The position numbers and the translations under genes are program-made. This document shows, in pieces, positions 1 to 8,218 of a DNA stretch of 64,000 bases. Position 1 is the first letter of the stretch; each line of letters opens with the position of its first letter. The notes under the pieces were generated by a model. It was given only the letters and a program-made list of their open reading frames with translations. It searched no databases and was not told the origin of the DNA. This DNA is from JANNRR01 sp031401675 (GTDB lineage Bacteria; Pseudomonadota; Alphaproteobacteria; Rhodobacterales; Rhodobacteraceae), in assembly GCA_031401675.1 (NCBI GenBank), contig JANNRR010000045.1:14450-78449 (forward strand), read 5' to 3'.

Positions 1-163
1 CCGGTGCGGGAAAGGGGGCGCGTTTCACCGGGGTAAGGGCTAATCCGCAGTGATGCAAGCCGGGGCTTCGGGCCGGGCGCGGCGGGCGGGTGCATCCCCG
101 AACGGCGATAGTGCCGGACGCCAGACCATTGCCGGTTGCGCGGCACCGGCAGGCGTCGGCGCC

Positions 164-1363
164 CTAGCTGTCCTTCAACAGCGCATTCTGATCGATCAGG
201 TAGCGCTGCGACAGCGGAATGCTGGCCGCACCCAGCGAGCGCGCCTGCTGCCCGACCGAGCCTTCCCTAACCTGCGGCGGCTCGATTCCGGCAAAATCCA
301 GCCGGGTCAGGGCGGCGCGGGTCTTTTCGACGATTGCAGCGCGGATGCTGTGCGGCAACCAGCCGTCAATCATAACCGTGTCAAAGTCGATCACGGCGGT
401 GGTCGACAAGATGGCGTGCGACAGGCCGGCGGCGACTTCGCCGATCCAGCGATCCAGAATCGGGGCGGGTATGTCCCAGGCCTCCGGGCTTTCCCACAAC
501 TGGTCCGACGCGATGCCCGCTGCGGTCAGAGCCCGTTCCAGCGATGCGGTCGAAGCCACGGAAATCAGCTGCCGCATGCTGCCGTCGGGCCCGGGAACCG
601 GCATCGAACCCAGGGCCCCGGCATTGCCGGTGCGGCCCGGGAACAGGCTGCCATTCAGCACCAGCCCGCCGCCGACAAAATAGCCGATGTAGAAATACAG
701 GAAATCCTTGGCCCGCTCGCCGGTGCCGAACACCAGTTCCGCGCCACAGGCGGCATTGGCATCGTTCTGCACATAGACCGGAACATCGCAGAACGCCGAT
801 ATCTCGTCCTGAATGTCGCGGTCGCGCCAGGCGTCCATGTCGGTCTGCGGCGCACCCAGAAAGGCCGCCCAGTTCCACAGCTGGTGCGGCATGGCGATGC
901 CCAGACCGCCGATCCTGCCGCGCAGGCGAAACGGCAGCAACCGGGTCAGATCGGGCAGAGCCTGTTCGACAAAACGCACCACGGTTTCCGGCACCGGGTG
1001 GTGATAGGTCTGCCGGCGCGACCCCACGACCTGCCCCAGAAAGTTGATCAGCACCAGATCGACCGAACGCCGCCCGATCTTCAGTCCGAAAAAGTACGCG
1101 CCATCTGCGGCCAGCGACATCGGAACCGACGGCTGACCGATCTTGCCCCGCAGCGGCTCGCCGCGCTGCAACAGACCGTCGGCTTCCAGGCTGCGCATGA
1201 TCACCGAAACCGTCTGCGCCGACAGGCCGGTGATCCGGGCGATGTCGGATTTGGCAAGCGCGCCTTCGCGCCGCACTAGCGACAGGACCAGCCGCTCGTT
1301 ATGGTCGCGCATCCCGGATTGGTTCGCCCCGCCGCTCTGCCCCCTGATGTCGCGCTCGTTCAT
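164..1363 (-). CDS. ROK-family transcriptional regulator (FrcR-like)
   Basis: This is a 399-residue protein. An N-terminal winged helix-turn-helix (about residues 20-75, including LAKSDIARITGLSAQTVSVI) is followed by a ROK sugar-kinase-like domain (about 85-385, with IGYFVGGGLVLNG). The Cys-rich zinc motif of many ROK proteins is not visible, so it is more likely a regulator than a kinase. It is divergent from a complete frcBCA set, as the ROK gene frcR is described for the Sinorhizobium fructose transporter. I infer that it senses the imported sugar and controls the 1364-1536 intergenic region. The exact ligand is not shown by the sequence. Bases 1-163, beyond its 3' end, hold no gene I can support. 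Confidence 0.85.
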   Translation of the reverse strand: MNERDIRGQSGGANQSGMRDHNERLVLSLVRREGALAKSDIARITGLSAQTVSVIMRSLEADGLLQRGEPLRGKIGQPSVPMSLAADGAYFFGLKIGRRSVDLVLINFLGQVVGSRRQTYHHPVPETVVRFVEQALPDLTRLLPFRLRGRIGGLGIAMPHQLWNWAAFLGAPQTDMDAWRDRDIQDEISAFCDVPVYVQNDANAACGAELVFGTGERAKDFLYFYIGYFVGGGLVLNGSLFPGRTGNAGALGSMPVPGPDGSMRQLISVASTASLERALTAAGIASDQLWESPEAWDIPAPILDRWIGEVAAGLSHAILSTTAVIDFDTVMIDGWLPHSIRAAIVEKTRAALTRLDFAGIEPPQVREGSVGQQARSLGAASIPLSQRYLIDQNALLKDS

Positions 1364-1403
1364 CGTCGTCCTCCAGGGACACCGCCGAAAGTAATCGAGA
1401 TAA

Positions 1404-1450
1404 TTATTAATTCAAGTTGATTTATTAATTGACGTGGGTCAGCGACTCAC
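1404..1450. promoter_or_regulatory. Candidate operator region between the ROK regulator and frcB
   Basis: The divergent intergenic region is strikingly AT-rich. It holds two exact direct copies of TTATTAATT (1404-1412 and 1422-1430), 18 bp apart. These are followed by a dyad GTGGGTC-AGC-GACTCAC (1434-1450) with six of seven pairs matching. ROK proteins commonly bind AT-rich sites, so this is the natural place for autoregulation and frcB control. Which element is bound is inference. Confidence 0.4.
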
Positions 1451-1536
1451 TGTTAATTCTCTTGGTGCGGCTGACTTTACGTCATACGCTCGAAGCGGGT
1501 GCCTGGGGGGTGCCCGCAGGACAACGGGAGGAAACC

Positions 1537-2553
1537 ATGTCCCTGAGAGTAAGTATAGCGGCGGCGCTGCTGACCGCCGCTTTGGCGCTGCCCGCCAGCG
1601 CACAACAGATCGTCGGACTGATCACCAAGACCGAGGGCAATCCGTTCTTTGTCAAGATGCGGGAAGGTGCCGAAGCCAAGGCGACCGAGCTTGGGCTGGA
1701 ACTGCGCAGCTTTGCCGGCAAGTTCGACGGTGACAACGATGCCCAGATTGCCGCGATTGAAAGCCTGATCGCTGCCGGTGCCATCGGTTTTGCCATCGTG
1801 CCGTCGGATTCGAGCGCCATCGTGCCGACAATCACCGCAGCCCGCGATGCCGGGCTGCTGGTCATCGTGCTCGACACCCCGCTTGACCCGATCGACGCGG
1901 CCGATGCGACCTTTGCTACCGACAACCGCAAGGCCGGAAGACTGATCGGAGCCTGGGCCGCCGGAACCCTGGGCGATGCCGCCGCCAATGCCAAGATCGC
2001 CATGCTCGATCTGGCCGTGAACCAACCGACCGTCGACTATCTGCGCGACCAAGGCTTCATGGAAGGTTTCGGGATCGACGTGAAAGACCCGAACAAGTAC
2101 GGCGACGAAGACGACGCGAGGATCTGCGGTCATGAAATGACTGCAGGTTCGGAGGACGGCGGACGGACCGCGATGGAAACCCTGCTCCAGCGCTGCCCCG
2201 ACATCAATGTGGTCTACACCATCAATGAACCGGCTGCCGCGGGTGCCTGGGAAGCGCTGAAAGCGGTCGGCAAGGACGACGGTTCGGTGCTTGTCGTCTC
2301 GGTGGATGGCGGCTGCCCCGGGGTGCAGAACGTCGCGGCCGGCGTGATCGGCGCGACATCGCAGCAATATCCGCTGCTGATGGCATCCATGGCGCTGGAG
2401 GCGATCAAGAAATTCGCCGACAGCGGTGAAAAGCCGGCGATGACCGAAGGCCTCGACTTCTTCGACACCGGTGCCACGCTGATCACCGACAAACCGGTTG
2501 GCGGCGTCGAGTCGGTCGACACCGCGAAGGGCCTTGAACTTTGCTGGGGCTGA
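1537..2553 (+). CDS. frcB: Sugar ABC transporter substrate-binding protein, FrcB family
   Basis: This periplasmic binding protein has 338 residues and a signal peptide (SIAAALLTAALALPASA, cleavage before QQ). The mature protein is a type I periplasmic-binding fold (LITKTEGNPFFVKMREGA, FATDNRKAGRLIGAWAA, VVSVDGGCPGV, IGATSQQYPL). These stretches closely follow Sinorhizobium FrcB as I remember it, up to the C-terminal GLELCWG. I chose ATG 1537 because it follows GGGAGGAAACC and begins the signal peptide; an in-frame start 108 bases upstream would spoil it. It probably delivers fructose or a related sugar (FrcB systems also take mannose and ribose) to FrcC/FrcA. It is the first gene of frcBCA. 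Confidence 0.9.
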   Translation: MSLRVSIAAALLTAALALPASAQQIVGLITKTEGNPFFVKMREGAEAKATELGLELRSFAGKFDGDNDAQIAAIESLIAAGAIGFAIVPSDSSAIVPTITAARDAGLLVIVLDTPLDPIDAADATFATDNRKAGRLIGAWAAGTLGDAAANAKIAMLDLAVNQPTVDYLRDQGFMEGFGIDVKDPNKYGDEDDARICGHEMTAGSEDGGRTAMETLLQRCPDINVVYTINEPAAAGAWEALKAVGKDDGSVLVVSVDGGCPGVQNVAAGVIGATSQQYPLLMASMALEAIKKFADSGEKPAMTEGLDFFDTGATLITDKPVGGVESVDTAKGLELCWG

Positions 2554-2565
2554 TCTGATCAAATC

Positions 2566-2594
2566 AAAGGGCCGCCTCTTCGGGGCGGCCCTTT
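2566..2594 (+). terminator. Stem-loop after frcB (partial terminator or mRNA stabiliser)
   Basis: The arms AAAGGGCCGCC (2566-2576) and GGCGGCCCTTT (2584-2594) are perfectly complementary over 11 bp, with a 7-nt loop and a short T-rich tail (CTTTCTTTC). It lies between frcB and frcC. Such a position usually lets binding-protein mRNA accumulate above permease mRNA by attenuation and 3' protection. Confidence 0.8.
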
Positions 2595-2609
2595 CTTTCG
2601 TTCAAGGGG

Positions 2610-3689
2610 ATGGGGATGAGCGACAGTTCCACCGGCTCGCAGTTGGCCGAAGCCGGATTGAAGGGAGCCAGCGAAGCGGCTGCGCATTTCGAAGAACACG
2701 ATGCCGGCACCTTACGGAAACTGCAGGCCTTTCTCCACAACAACCCGACATCCATTCCGGTCTTTGTGATGGTTGCTTCAATACTAGCCTTTGCCCTGAT
2801 CTCCGACAATTTCTTTGCGCCGCTGAACCTGTCGCTGATCCTGCAGCAGGTGACGGTGATCGGCGTGGTTGCCATCGCGCAGACTCTGGTGATCCTGACG
2901 GCGGGGATCGACCTTTCGGTGGGCGCGATGATGGTGCTGTCGTCGATTGTGATGGGGCGGGCCGCTGTGGTCTGGGGCATTCCGATGGAGCTTGCCTGGC
3001 TGATGGGCATTGCCACCGGCACCGCCTGCGGCACCCTGAACGGGCTGTTGGTCACCAAGCTGCGGTTGCCGCCGTTTATCGTGACCCTCGGCACCTGGTA
3101 CGTGTTTCAGGCGATGATCACGCTGATCTCGAAATCCGAGACCATCCGTCAGCCGGATATCGAAGCCGCAGGCTCGCTGTTGCAGATCCTCGGCACCAAG
3201 ATCAAGCTCGGTGCCGGCTGGATCATCGTGCCGGGGTCGATCCTGATGATCGTCATGGCGGCGTTCGTATTCTACATCCTGACCCGCACCGCCTTTGGCC
3301 GCCACATCTATGCGGTGGGTGATGACCCGAACGCGGCGCGGCTGGCCGGGATCAATGTCGAAGGCACGCTGATCAAGGTCTATGCTCTGGCAGGGCTGAT
3401 CTGCGGGATCGCGGGGTGGGTGCTGATCGGGCGCATCGGGGCGGCCTCGCCGCTGGGCAGCCAGGAGGCCAACCTGGAGGCCATCACCGCCGTGGTGATC
3501 GGCGGCACCTCGCTGTTTGGCGGGCGCGGCTCGATCATCGGCACACTGTTCGGAGCGCTGATCGTCGGGGTGTTCAACTCCGGCCTCGCCCTGGCCGGGC
3601 TCGATCCGCTGTGGCGACTGTTCACTGTCGGCGTGCTCATCATCGTGGCGGTCGCCATCGACCAGTGGATCCGGAGAATTTCATCATGA
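2610..3689 (+). CDS. frcC: Sugar ABC transporter permease, FrcC family
   Basis: This is an inner-membrane permease of 359 residues (357 if ATG 2616 is used). A soluble N-terminal tail of about 50 residues precedes roughly nine to ten hydrophobic segments. The family core LILTAGIDLSVGAMMVLSSI lies near residues 95-115, and the cytoplasmic loop GDDPNAARLAGINVEG near 235-250 is typical of the RbsC/FrcC class. It forms the channel for the FrcB cargo and pairs with FrcA. Its TGA overlaps the frcA ATG (ATGA), indicating translational coupling. The long N-terminal extension is shared by FrcC-type permeases. Confidence 0.88.
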   Translation: MGMSDSSTGSQLAEAGLKGASEAAAHFEEHDAGTLRKLQAFLHNNPTSIPVFVMVASILAFALISDNFFAPLNLSLILQQVTVIGVVAIAQTLVILTAGIDLSVGAMMVLSSIVMGRAAVVWGIPMELAWLMGIATGTACGTLNGLLVTKLRLPPFIVTLGTWYVFQAMITLISKSETIRQPDIEAAGSLLQILGTKIKLGAGWIIVPGSILMIVMAAFVFYILTRTAFGRHIYAVGDDPNAARLAGINVEGTLIKVYALAGLICGIAGWVLIGRIGAASPLGSQEANLEAITAVVIGGTSLFGGRGSIIGTLFGALIVGVFNSGLALAGLDPLWRLFTVGVLIIVAVAIDQWIRRISS

Positions 3690-4462
3690 TGCAGCCGATC
3701 TTCAAGGCGCGCGGCCTGACCAAACGCTTTGGCCGGGTGGTGGCGCTGGACGGTGCCGATTTCGACCTGATGCCCGGCGAGATCCTGGGCGTGATCGGCG
3801 ACAACGGGGCCGGCAAGTCGACCCTGATCAAGGCAATGAACGGAGCGGTGCTTCCGGATGCCGGCGAGATCTGGCTTGACGGGGTGCCGGTGCATTTCCG
3901 CTCGCCGATCGAAGCACGCAATGCCGGGATCGAAACTGTGTATCAAGACCTTGCTCTGTCGCCGGCGCTGTCGATCGCCGACAACATGTTTCTGGGGCGC
4001 GAGCGGCGCAAACCCGGCTTTCTCGGCACGGTGCTGCGCCAACTGGACCGGACCGGCATGAAACGCGATGCGCGCGAGAAGCTGTCGGAACTGGGGCTGC
4101 TGACCATCCAGAACATCGGTCAGGCGGTCGAGACCCTGTCGGGCGGCCAGCGCCAGGGTGTCGCGGTCGCCCGCGCCGCCGCGTTCGGATCAAAGGTGGT
4201 CATCATGGACGAGCCGACGGCGGCGCTCGGCGTAAAGGAAAGCCGCCGGGTGCTGGAACTGATGCTCGACGTCAAGGCACGCGGCATGCCGATCATCCTG
4301 ATCAGCCACAACATGCCGCATGTGTTCGAAGTGGCCGACCGCATCCACATCCACCGGTTGGGCAAGCGGCTGTGCGTGATCAACCCCAAGGAACATTCGA
4401 TGTCGGATGCCGTCGCCTACATGACCGGCGCCAAGGTTCCGGACGAGGCGATGGCCGCCTGA
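3686..4462 (+). CDS. frcA: Sugar ABC transporter ATP-binding protein, FrcA family
   Basis: This ATPase has 258 residues and a single nucleotide-binding domain: Walker A GDNGAGKST (about 38-46), signature LSGGQRQGVAVARA (about 143), Walker B VVIMDEPTAAL and H-switch ISHNMPHVFEVADRI. The usual RbsA/XylG ATPases carry two such domains, whereas FrcA has one, in agreement with this protein. I start it at ATG 3686, which overlaps the frcC stop codon; an upstream extension would lie inside frcC. It energises import through FrcC. No frcK-type sugar kinase follows, unlike the Sinorhizobium operon. A weak GC hairpin (4522-4539) lies beyond the stop. Confidence 0.88.
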   Translation: MMQPIFKARGLTKRFGRVVALDGADFDLMPGEILGVIGDNGAGKSTLIKAMNGAVLPDAGEIWLDGVPVHFRSPIEARNAGIETVYQDLALSPALSIADNMFLGRERRKPGFLGTVLRQLDRTGMKRDAREKLSELGLLTIQNIGQAVETLSGGQRQGVAVARAAAFGSKVVIMDEPTAALGVKESRRVLELMLDVKARGMPIILISHNMPHVFEVADRIHIHRLGKRLCVINPKEHSMSDAVAYMTGAKVPDEAMAA

Positions 4463-4551
4463 CCGGGTCACGCTCTGCCCTGTCGCGGCACCCATTCACC
4501 TGCAGCTGGCGTCAAGACGCACCCCGGAGCGCGCCGGGGCCGGCGATGAAC

Positions 4552-4584
4552 TGATTGACGTACCTCAGCCCGCCCCGCTAGGCT
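4552..4584 (+). promoter_or_regulatory. Promoter of the lacI gene with overlapping LacI-type operator
   Basis: TTGACG (4555-4560) and TAGGCT (4579-4584), 18 bp apart, form a plausible sigma-70 promoter. TGATTGACGTACCTCA (4552-4567) overlaps its -35 element. It has the form TGA-N3-ACGT-N3-TCA and recurs, inverted, at 8128-8143 in front of the importer operon. The 18-bp versions match at 16 positions. I infer an autoregulatory operator for the LacI protein encoded at 4602. Confidence 0.6.
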
Positions 4585-4601
4585 GACCGCGGGAGGAGCC
4601 C

Positions 4602-5624
4602 GTGTCGCGTCCGACTGTTCACGATATCGCCAAGGTGGCAGGCGTCAGTCTGGCTACGGTTGACCGTGTGCTGAACGCGCGCCCGGGCGTGCGCGAACAG
4701 ACGATTTCCCGCGTGCACAAGGCGATCGATTCGCTGGGCTATGTCCGCGATCTGGCGGCGGCAAATCTGGCGCGTGGCCGGACCTATGCGTTGGCCTTTG
4801 TGCTGCCCGAAGGTCCGAACGCCTTTCTGCAGGCCCTGCGCAACGAGATCACCGAGGCGGCGGGCCGTGCCCTGATCGACCGGGCCTCCATCCGGTTGCT
4901 GACGGTTCCGGCCTTTGACCCCTACGCCTACACCCGCGCCCTCGGCGCGCTGGAGGATGTGGACGGAGTGGCGATCATGGCCCCGGAAACGCCGCAGGTC
5001 CGCGATGCGATAAACCGGCTGAAGCAACGCGGCGTTGGGGTGGTGGCGCTGGTTTCGGATCTGCCCAATTCCGAACGTGACCACTTCGTCGGCATCAACA
5101 GCATCGCCGCCGGGCGCACGGCCGGGGTGCTGATGGGGCGGTTCATCGGGCAGCAGTCCGGCAAGGTTGCGGTGGTCGCCGGATCGATGCTGGCGCGCGA
5201 CCATGTCGAGCGGCGGCTGGGCTTTGATGCAGTGCTGTCGCGCGATTTTCCGGCGCTGTCGGTACTGCCGTCGCTGGAGGGGCGCGATGACAGCGAAACC
5301 GTTGCCCGCCTGCTGCCGTCGCTGTTGGCCGCCAATTCCGACATCCGTGGTCTTTATTCGATCGGTGGCGGCACCCGCGGGCTGATTTCGGTGCTGAACG
5401 ACATGGGTCTGGCCGGCCGCATCCGGGTGGTGGCACACGAATTGACCCCGCATTCCCGTGCGGCGCTGGAGGATGGCACCTTTGATGCCGTGATCAGCCA
5501 GGATGTCGGGCATGTCATCCGGTCGGCAATCCGGGTGCTGCGCGCCAAAAGCGATGGCACCGGCATCATCGCCGCGCAGGAAAGGATAAGGATCGATATT
5601 TTCCTTCGCGAGAACCTGCTGTAG
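4602..5624 (+). CDS. LacI-family transcriptional regulator
   Basis: This repressor has 340 residues. The N-terminal LacI helix-turn-helix and hinge (residues 3-50, VHDIAKVAGVSLATVDRVLN) are followed by a periplasmic-binding-like sensor domain (about 60-335). The start is GTG 4602 with GGGAGGAG 8 bases upstream; the first residues (MSRPTVHDIA) are typical of the family. It heads the block containing the isomerase, oxidoreductase, importer and DhaKL. A shared dyad at its own promoter and at the importer promoter suggests that it controls both. The inducer is unknown; the sensor resembles the group that binds free sugars rather than CcpA-type coregulators. Confidence 0.88.
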   Translation: MSRPTVHDIAKVAGVSLATVDRVLNARPGVREQTISRVHKAIDSLGYVRDLAAANLARGRTYALAFVLPEGPNAFLQALRNEITEAAGRALIDRASIRLLTVPAFDPYAYTRALGALEDVDGVAIMAPETPQVRDAINRLKQRGVGVVALVSDLPNSERDHFVGINSIAAGRTAGVLMGRFIGQQSGKVAVVAGSMLARDHVERRLGFDAVLSRDFPALSVLPSLEGRDDSETVARLLPSLLAANSDIRGLYSIGGGTRGLISVLNDMGLAGRIRVVAHELTPHSRAALEDGTFDAVISQDVGHVIRSAIRVLRAKSDGTGIIAAQERIRIDIFLRENLL

Positions 5625-5672
5625 CACATTGCAAGGCGCGCCCCGCAAAGGAGCCGCAACGAGGAGGAAGCG

Positions 5673-6728
5673 ATGAAGACGATCAAGGGTCCGGCGCTGT
5701 TTCTGGCGCAGTTCGCGGGTGACACCGCGCCGTTCAACAGCTGGCAGAGCATCACCAAATGGGCCGCCGATTGCGGCTATGTCGGGGTGCAGGTCCCCAG
5801 TTGGGACGGGCGGCTGTTCGATCTGGCCAAGGCGGCGGCCTCAAAGGACTATTGCGATACCTTCAAGGGCGTTGCCGCCGAAAACGGCATTGCGGTCACA
5901 GAACTGTCCACCCACCTGCAGGGGCAACTGGTCGCGGTGCACCCGGCCTATGATGCCGCCTTTGACGGCTTTTGCGCGCCGCAAGTGCGCGGCAACCCGA
6001 AAGCGCGGGCGGAATGGGCGTCAGATCAGGTCAAGCTGGCGCTGACCGCCAGCCGCAACCTGGGCCTGACGGCGCAGGCGACCTTTTCCGGAGCGCTGGC
6101 CTGGCCCTTCATCTATCCGTGGCCGCAGCGCCCGGCCGGGCTGGTGGAAACCGCGTTCGACGAACTGGCACGCCGCTGGCTGCCGATCCTGAACCATGCC
6201 GAGGACATGGGGGTGGACCTGTGCTACGAGATTCACCCGGGCGAGGATCTGCACGACGGCATCAGCTACGAGATGTTTCTGGAACGGGTGGGCAACCATG
6301 CCCGCGCCAACATGCTGTATGACCCGTCGCACTACGTGCTGCAGCATCTGAACTATCTGGAAAACATCGACATCTACCACGAGCGCATCCGGATGTTCCA
6401 TGTCAAGGATGCAGAGCTCAATCCCACGGGTCGGCAGGGGGTCTATGGCGGTTTCCAATCCTGGGTCAACCGGGCCGGGCGGTTCCGGTCGCTGGGCGAC
6501 GGTCAGGTGGATTTCGGCGGCATCTTCTCGAAACTCACCCAGTACGATTTCAGCGGCTGGGCCGTGGTCGAATGGGAGTGCTGCCTGAAACACCCCGAGG
6601 ATGGCGCCCGCGAAGGTGCCGATTTCGTGGCGGCGCACATCATCCGGGTGACCGAACGGGCGTTCGACGATTTCGCGGGGGCCGGCACCGATCAGGCGGC
6701 CAACCGCAAGATGCTGGGAATCGGATAG
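5673..6728 (+). CDS. Sugar phosphate isomerase/epimerase family TIM-barrel protein
   Basis: This 351-residue protein is of the xylose isomerase-like/AP endonuclease 2 fold. Motifs that would supply the metal site are visible in order: CYEIHPGEDLHDG (about 188-200), MLYDPSHYVLQHL (about 213), MFHVKDAEL (about 241) and VVEWECCLKHP (about 298). Family members isomerise or epimerise sugars and cyclitols, or act on keto-sugar intermediates. The neighbouring Gfo/Idh/MocA dehydrogenase suggests a joint oxidation-isomerisation step, as in inositol-like pathways. There is a good GAGGAGG site just upstream of ATG 5673. The substrate cannot be told from the sequence. Confidence 0.8.
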   Translation: MKTIKGPALFLAQFAGDTAPFNSWQSITKWAADCGYVGVQVPSWDGRLFDLAKAAASKDYCDTFKGVAAENGIAVTELSTHLQGQLVAVHPAYDAAFDGFCAPQVRGNPKARAEWASDQVKLALTASRNLGLTAQATFSGALAWPFIYPWPQRPAGLVETAFDELARRWLPILNHAEDMGVDLCYEIHPGEDLHDGISYEMFLERVGNHARANMLYDPSHYVLQHLNYLENIDIYHERIRMFHVKDAELNPTGRQGVYGGFQSWVNRAGRFRSLGDGQVDFGGIFSKLTQYDFSGWAVVEWECCLKHPEDGAREGADFVAAHIIRVTERAFDDFAGAGTDQAANRKMLGIG

Positions 6729-6743
6729 GCTTCATTCCGGCTC

Positions 6744-6800
6744 AAATATCCCCGCCGGAGGCTCCTGCGGCAATGCCGGGTGCCTCCGGCGGGGATATTT
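6744..6800. repeat. Dispersed GGGGATATTT repeat, here a perfect 19-bp inverted repeat
   Basis: AAATATCCCCGCCGGAGGC (6744-6762) and its exact reverse complement (6782-6800) flank a 19-nt loop in the gap between the isomerase and oxidoreductase genes. Read on the minus strand, the left arm continues into GAGCCGGAATGAAGCC. This matches AGGCCGGAATGAATGG after the GGGGATATTT copy at 19675. It looks like a family-specific intergenic palindrome (REP-like) that may also act as a transcript hairpin. Confidence 0.75.
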
Positions 6801-6857
6801 GCAGAACAAAGAAGCGACAATGGTTTTTGGGCCGGACCGGCCAAGGGGGAGGATGCA

Positions 6858-8033
6858 ATGGCGATCGAGGGAACTTCCGAGAAGCGGCAGGGGCGGATCC
6901 GGCTGGGGATGGTGGGCGGCGGCCAAGGGGCGTTCATCGGCGGGGTGCACCGCATTGCCGCCCGCATCGACGATCAGTTCGAACTGGTGGCGGGGGCGTT
7001 TTCCAGCACGCCAGAGAAATCGAAAGCCTCGGGTGCCGATCTGGGCCTTAATCCGGCACGGGTTTACGGCAGCTTCGCCGACATGGCCAGAGGTGAGGCC
7101 CGGCGCAAGGACGGGATCGAGGCGGTGGCGATAGTTACGCCCAACCACATGCACTTTGCCCCGGCCCGCGAGTTCCTGAAGCGCGGCATCCATGTGATCT
7201 GCGACAAGCCGCTGACCTCGACCCTGCCGGAAGCGCGGCGGCTGGTGGCCGAGGCGGAAAAGTCCGGGGCGTTGTTCATCCTGACCCACAACTACACCGG
7301 TTATCCGATGGTGCGGCAGGCGCGGGAAATGGTGGCCTCGGGCATCCTGGGCGACCTGCGGCTGGTGCAGGCGGAATATGTGCAGGACTGGCTGACCGAA
7401 CCTCTGGAAGCCACGGGGCAGAAGCAGGCCGACTGGCGCACCGACCCGGCCCGGTCCGGTGCCGGTGGCTGCATCGGCGATATCGGCACGCATGCGTTCA
7501 ACCTGGCGGGTTTCGTGTCCGGGCTGACGCTGGACAGTCTGGCCGCCGACCTGCACAGCTTTGTTCCCGGCCGGCGGCTGGATGACAATGCCCATATCAT
7601 GTTGCGCTGGCAGGGTGGGGCCAAGGGCATGATCTGGGCCAGCCAGGTGGCGCCGGGCAACGAAAACGGTGTCCGCCTGCGGGTCTATGGCACCAAGGGC
7701 GGGCTGGACTGGCGGCAGGAAGACCCGAACTATCTGTGGTACACGCCCTATGGCGAGCCGAAGCAGCTGATCACCCGGGGCGGCTCCGGGTCCGGGGCTG
7801 CCGCGGCCCGGGTCACGCGGGTGCCGGCGGGCCATCCCGAGGGCTATCTGGAAGGCTTCGCCACCATCTATGCCGAAGCGGCGCGGGCGATTCAGGCCCG
7901 CCGCGCCGGTGGCGACTCCGGCCCCGAGGTGGTCTATCCCACAGCGCGGGACGGACTGACCGGCGTGGCCTTTGTCGATGCCTGCGTGCGGTCATCCAAG
8001 CGCAATGGTGCCTGGGTGAATCTGGCGGTGTAA
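6858..8033 (+). CDS. Gfo/Idh/MocA-family oxidoreductase
   Basis: This is a predicted NAD(P)-dependent dehydrogenase of 391 residues. The N-terminal Rossmann part has GMVGGGQGAFIGGVHR and the catalytic-lysine motif CDKPLTST (about 113-120). The C-terminal half has GGCIGDIGTHAFNLAGF (about 212), the usual D-x3-H pair of the family. I start at ATG 6858, behind GGGGGAGGATGCA, because an upstream start would lie inside the inverted repeat. It probably oxidises or reduces a sugar, polyol or cyclitol carbon, together with the adjacent isomerase. The substrate is unknown; the family ranges over inositol, apiose, glucose and deoxysugars. Confidence 0.85.
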   Translation: MAIEGTSEKRQGRIRLGMVGGGQGAFIGGVHRIAARIDDQFELVAGAFSSTPEKSKASGADLGLNPARVYGSFADMARGEARRKDGIEAVAIVTPNHMHFAPAREFLKRGIHVICDKPLTSTLPEARRLVAEAEKSGALFILTHNYTGYPMVRQAREMVASGILGDLRLVQAEYVQDWLTEPLEATGQKQADWRTDPARSGAGGCIGDIGTHAFNLAGFVSGLTLDSLAADLHSFVPGRRLDDNAHIMLRWQGGAKGMIWASQVAPGNENGVRLRVYGTKGGLDWRQEDPNYLWYTPYGEPKQLITRGGSGSGAAAARVTRVPAGHPEGYLEGFATIYAEAARAIQARRAGGDSGPEVVYPTARDGLTGVAFVDACVRSSKRNGAWVNLAV

Positions 8034-8125
8034 CAGAATTTCTTCCTGAAAAATCCCTAATTACTACAGTAGAGTAAGGTGAATACCGACAGGATGAATG
8101 ACCTGTATTTGTCAAGATGGCTTGC

Positions 8126-8143
8126 GTTGAGGTACGTAAATCA
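8126..8143. promoter_or_regulatory. LacI-type operator before the importer operon
   Basis: TGAGGTACGTAAATCA (8128-8143) is the inverted counterpart of the element at 4552-4567. The 18-bp forms share 16 bases. The dyad TGA-N3-ACGT-N3-TCA is centred on ACGT. A possible -35 TTGTCA lies at 8109-8114, so a bound repressor would cover the promoter. This is the regulatory link between the lacI gene and the importer/DhaKL operon. Confidence 0.6.
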
Positions 8144-8218
8144 TTTAGAAACCCCTAAGAGGCAGCGCGCGGGGATTCGCCTTGATCCTGCGGCTGCTTC
8201 CCATAGGGAGGAGATCGC

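Noticed and set aside
50..1279. A 409-codon plus-strand frame opposite the ROK regulator
   Set aside because: The minus strand has a clear helix-turn-helix and ROK domain; the plus frame is an antisense shadow.
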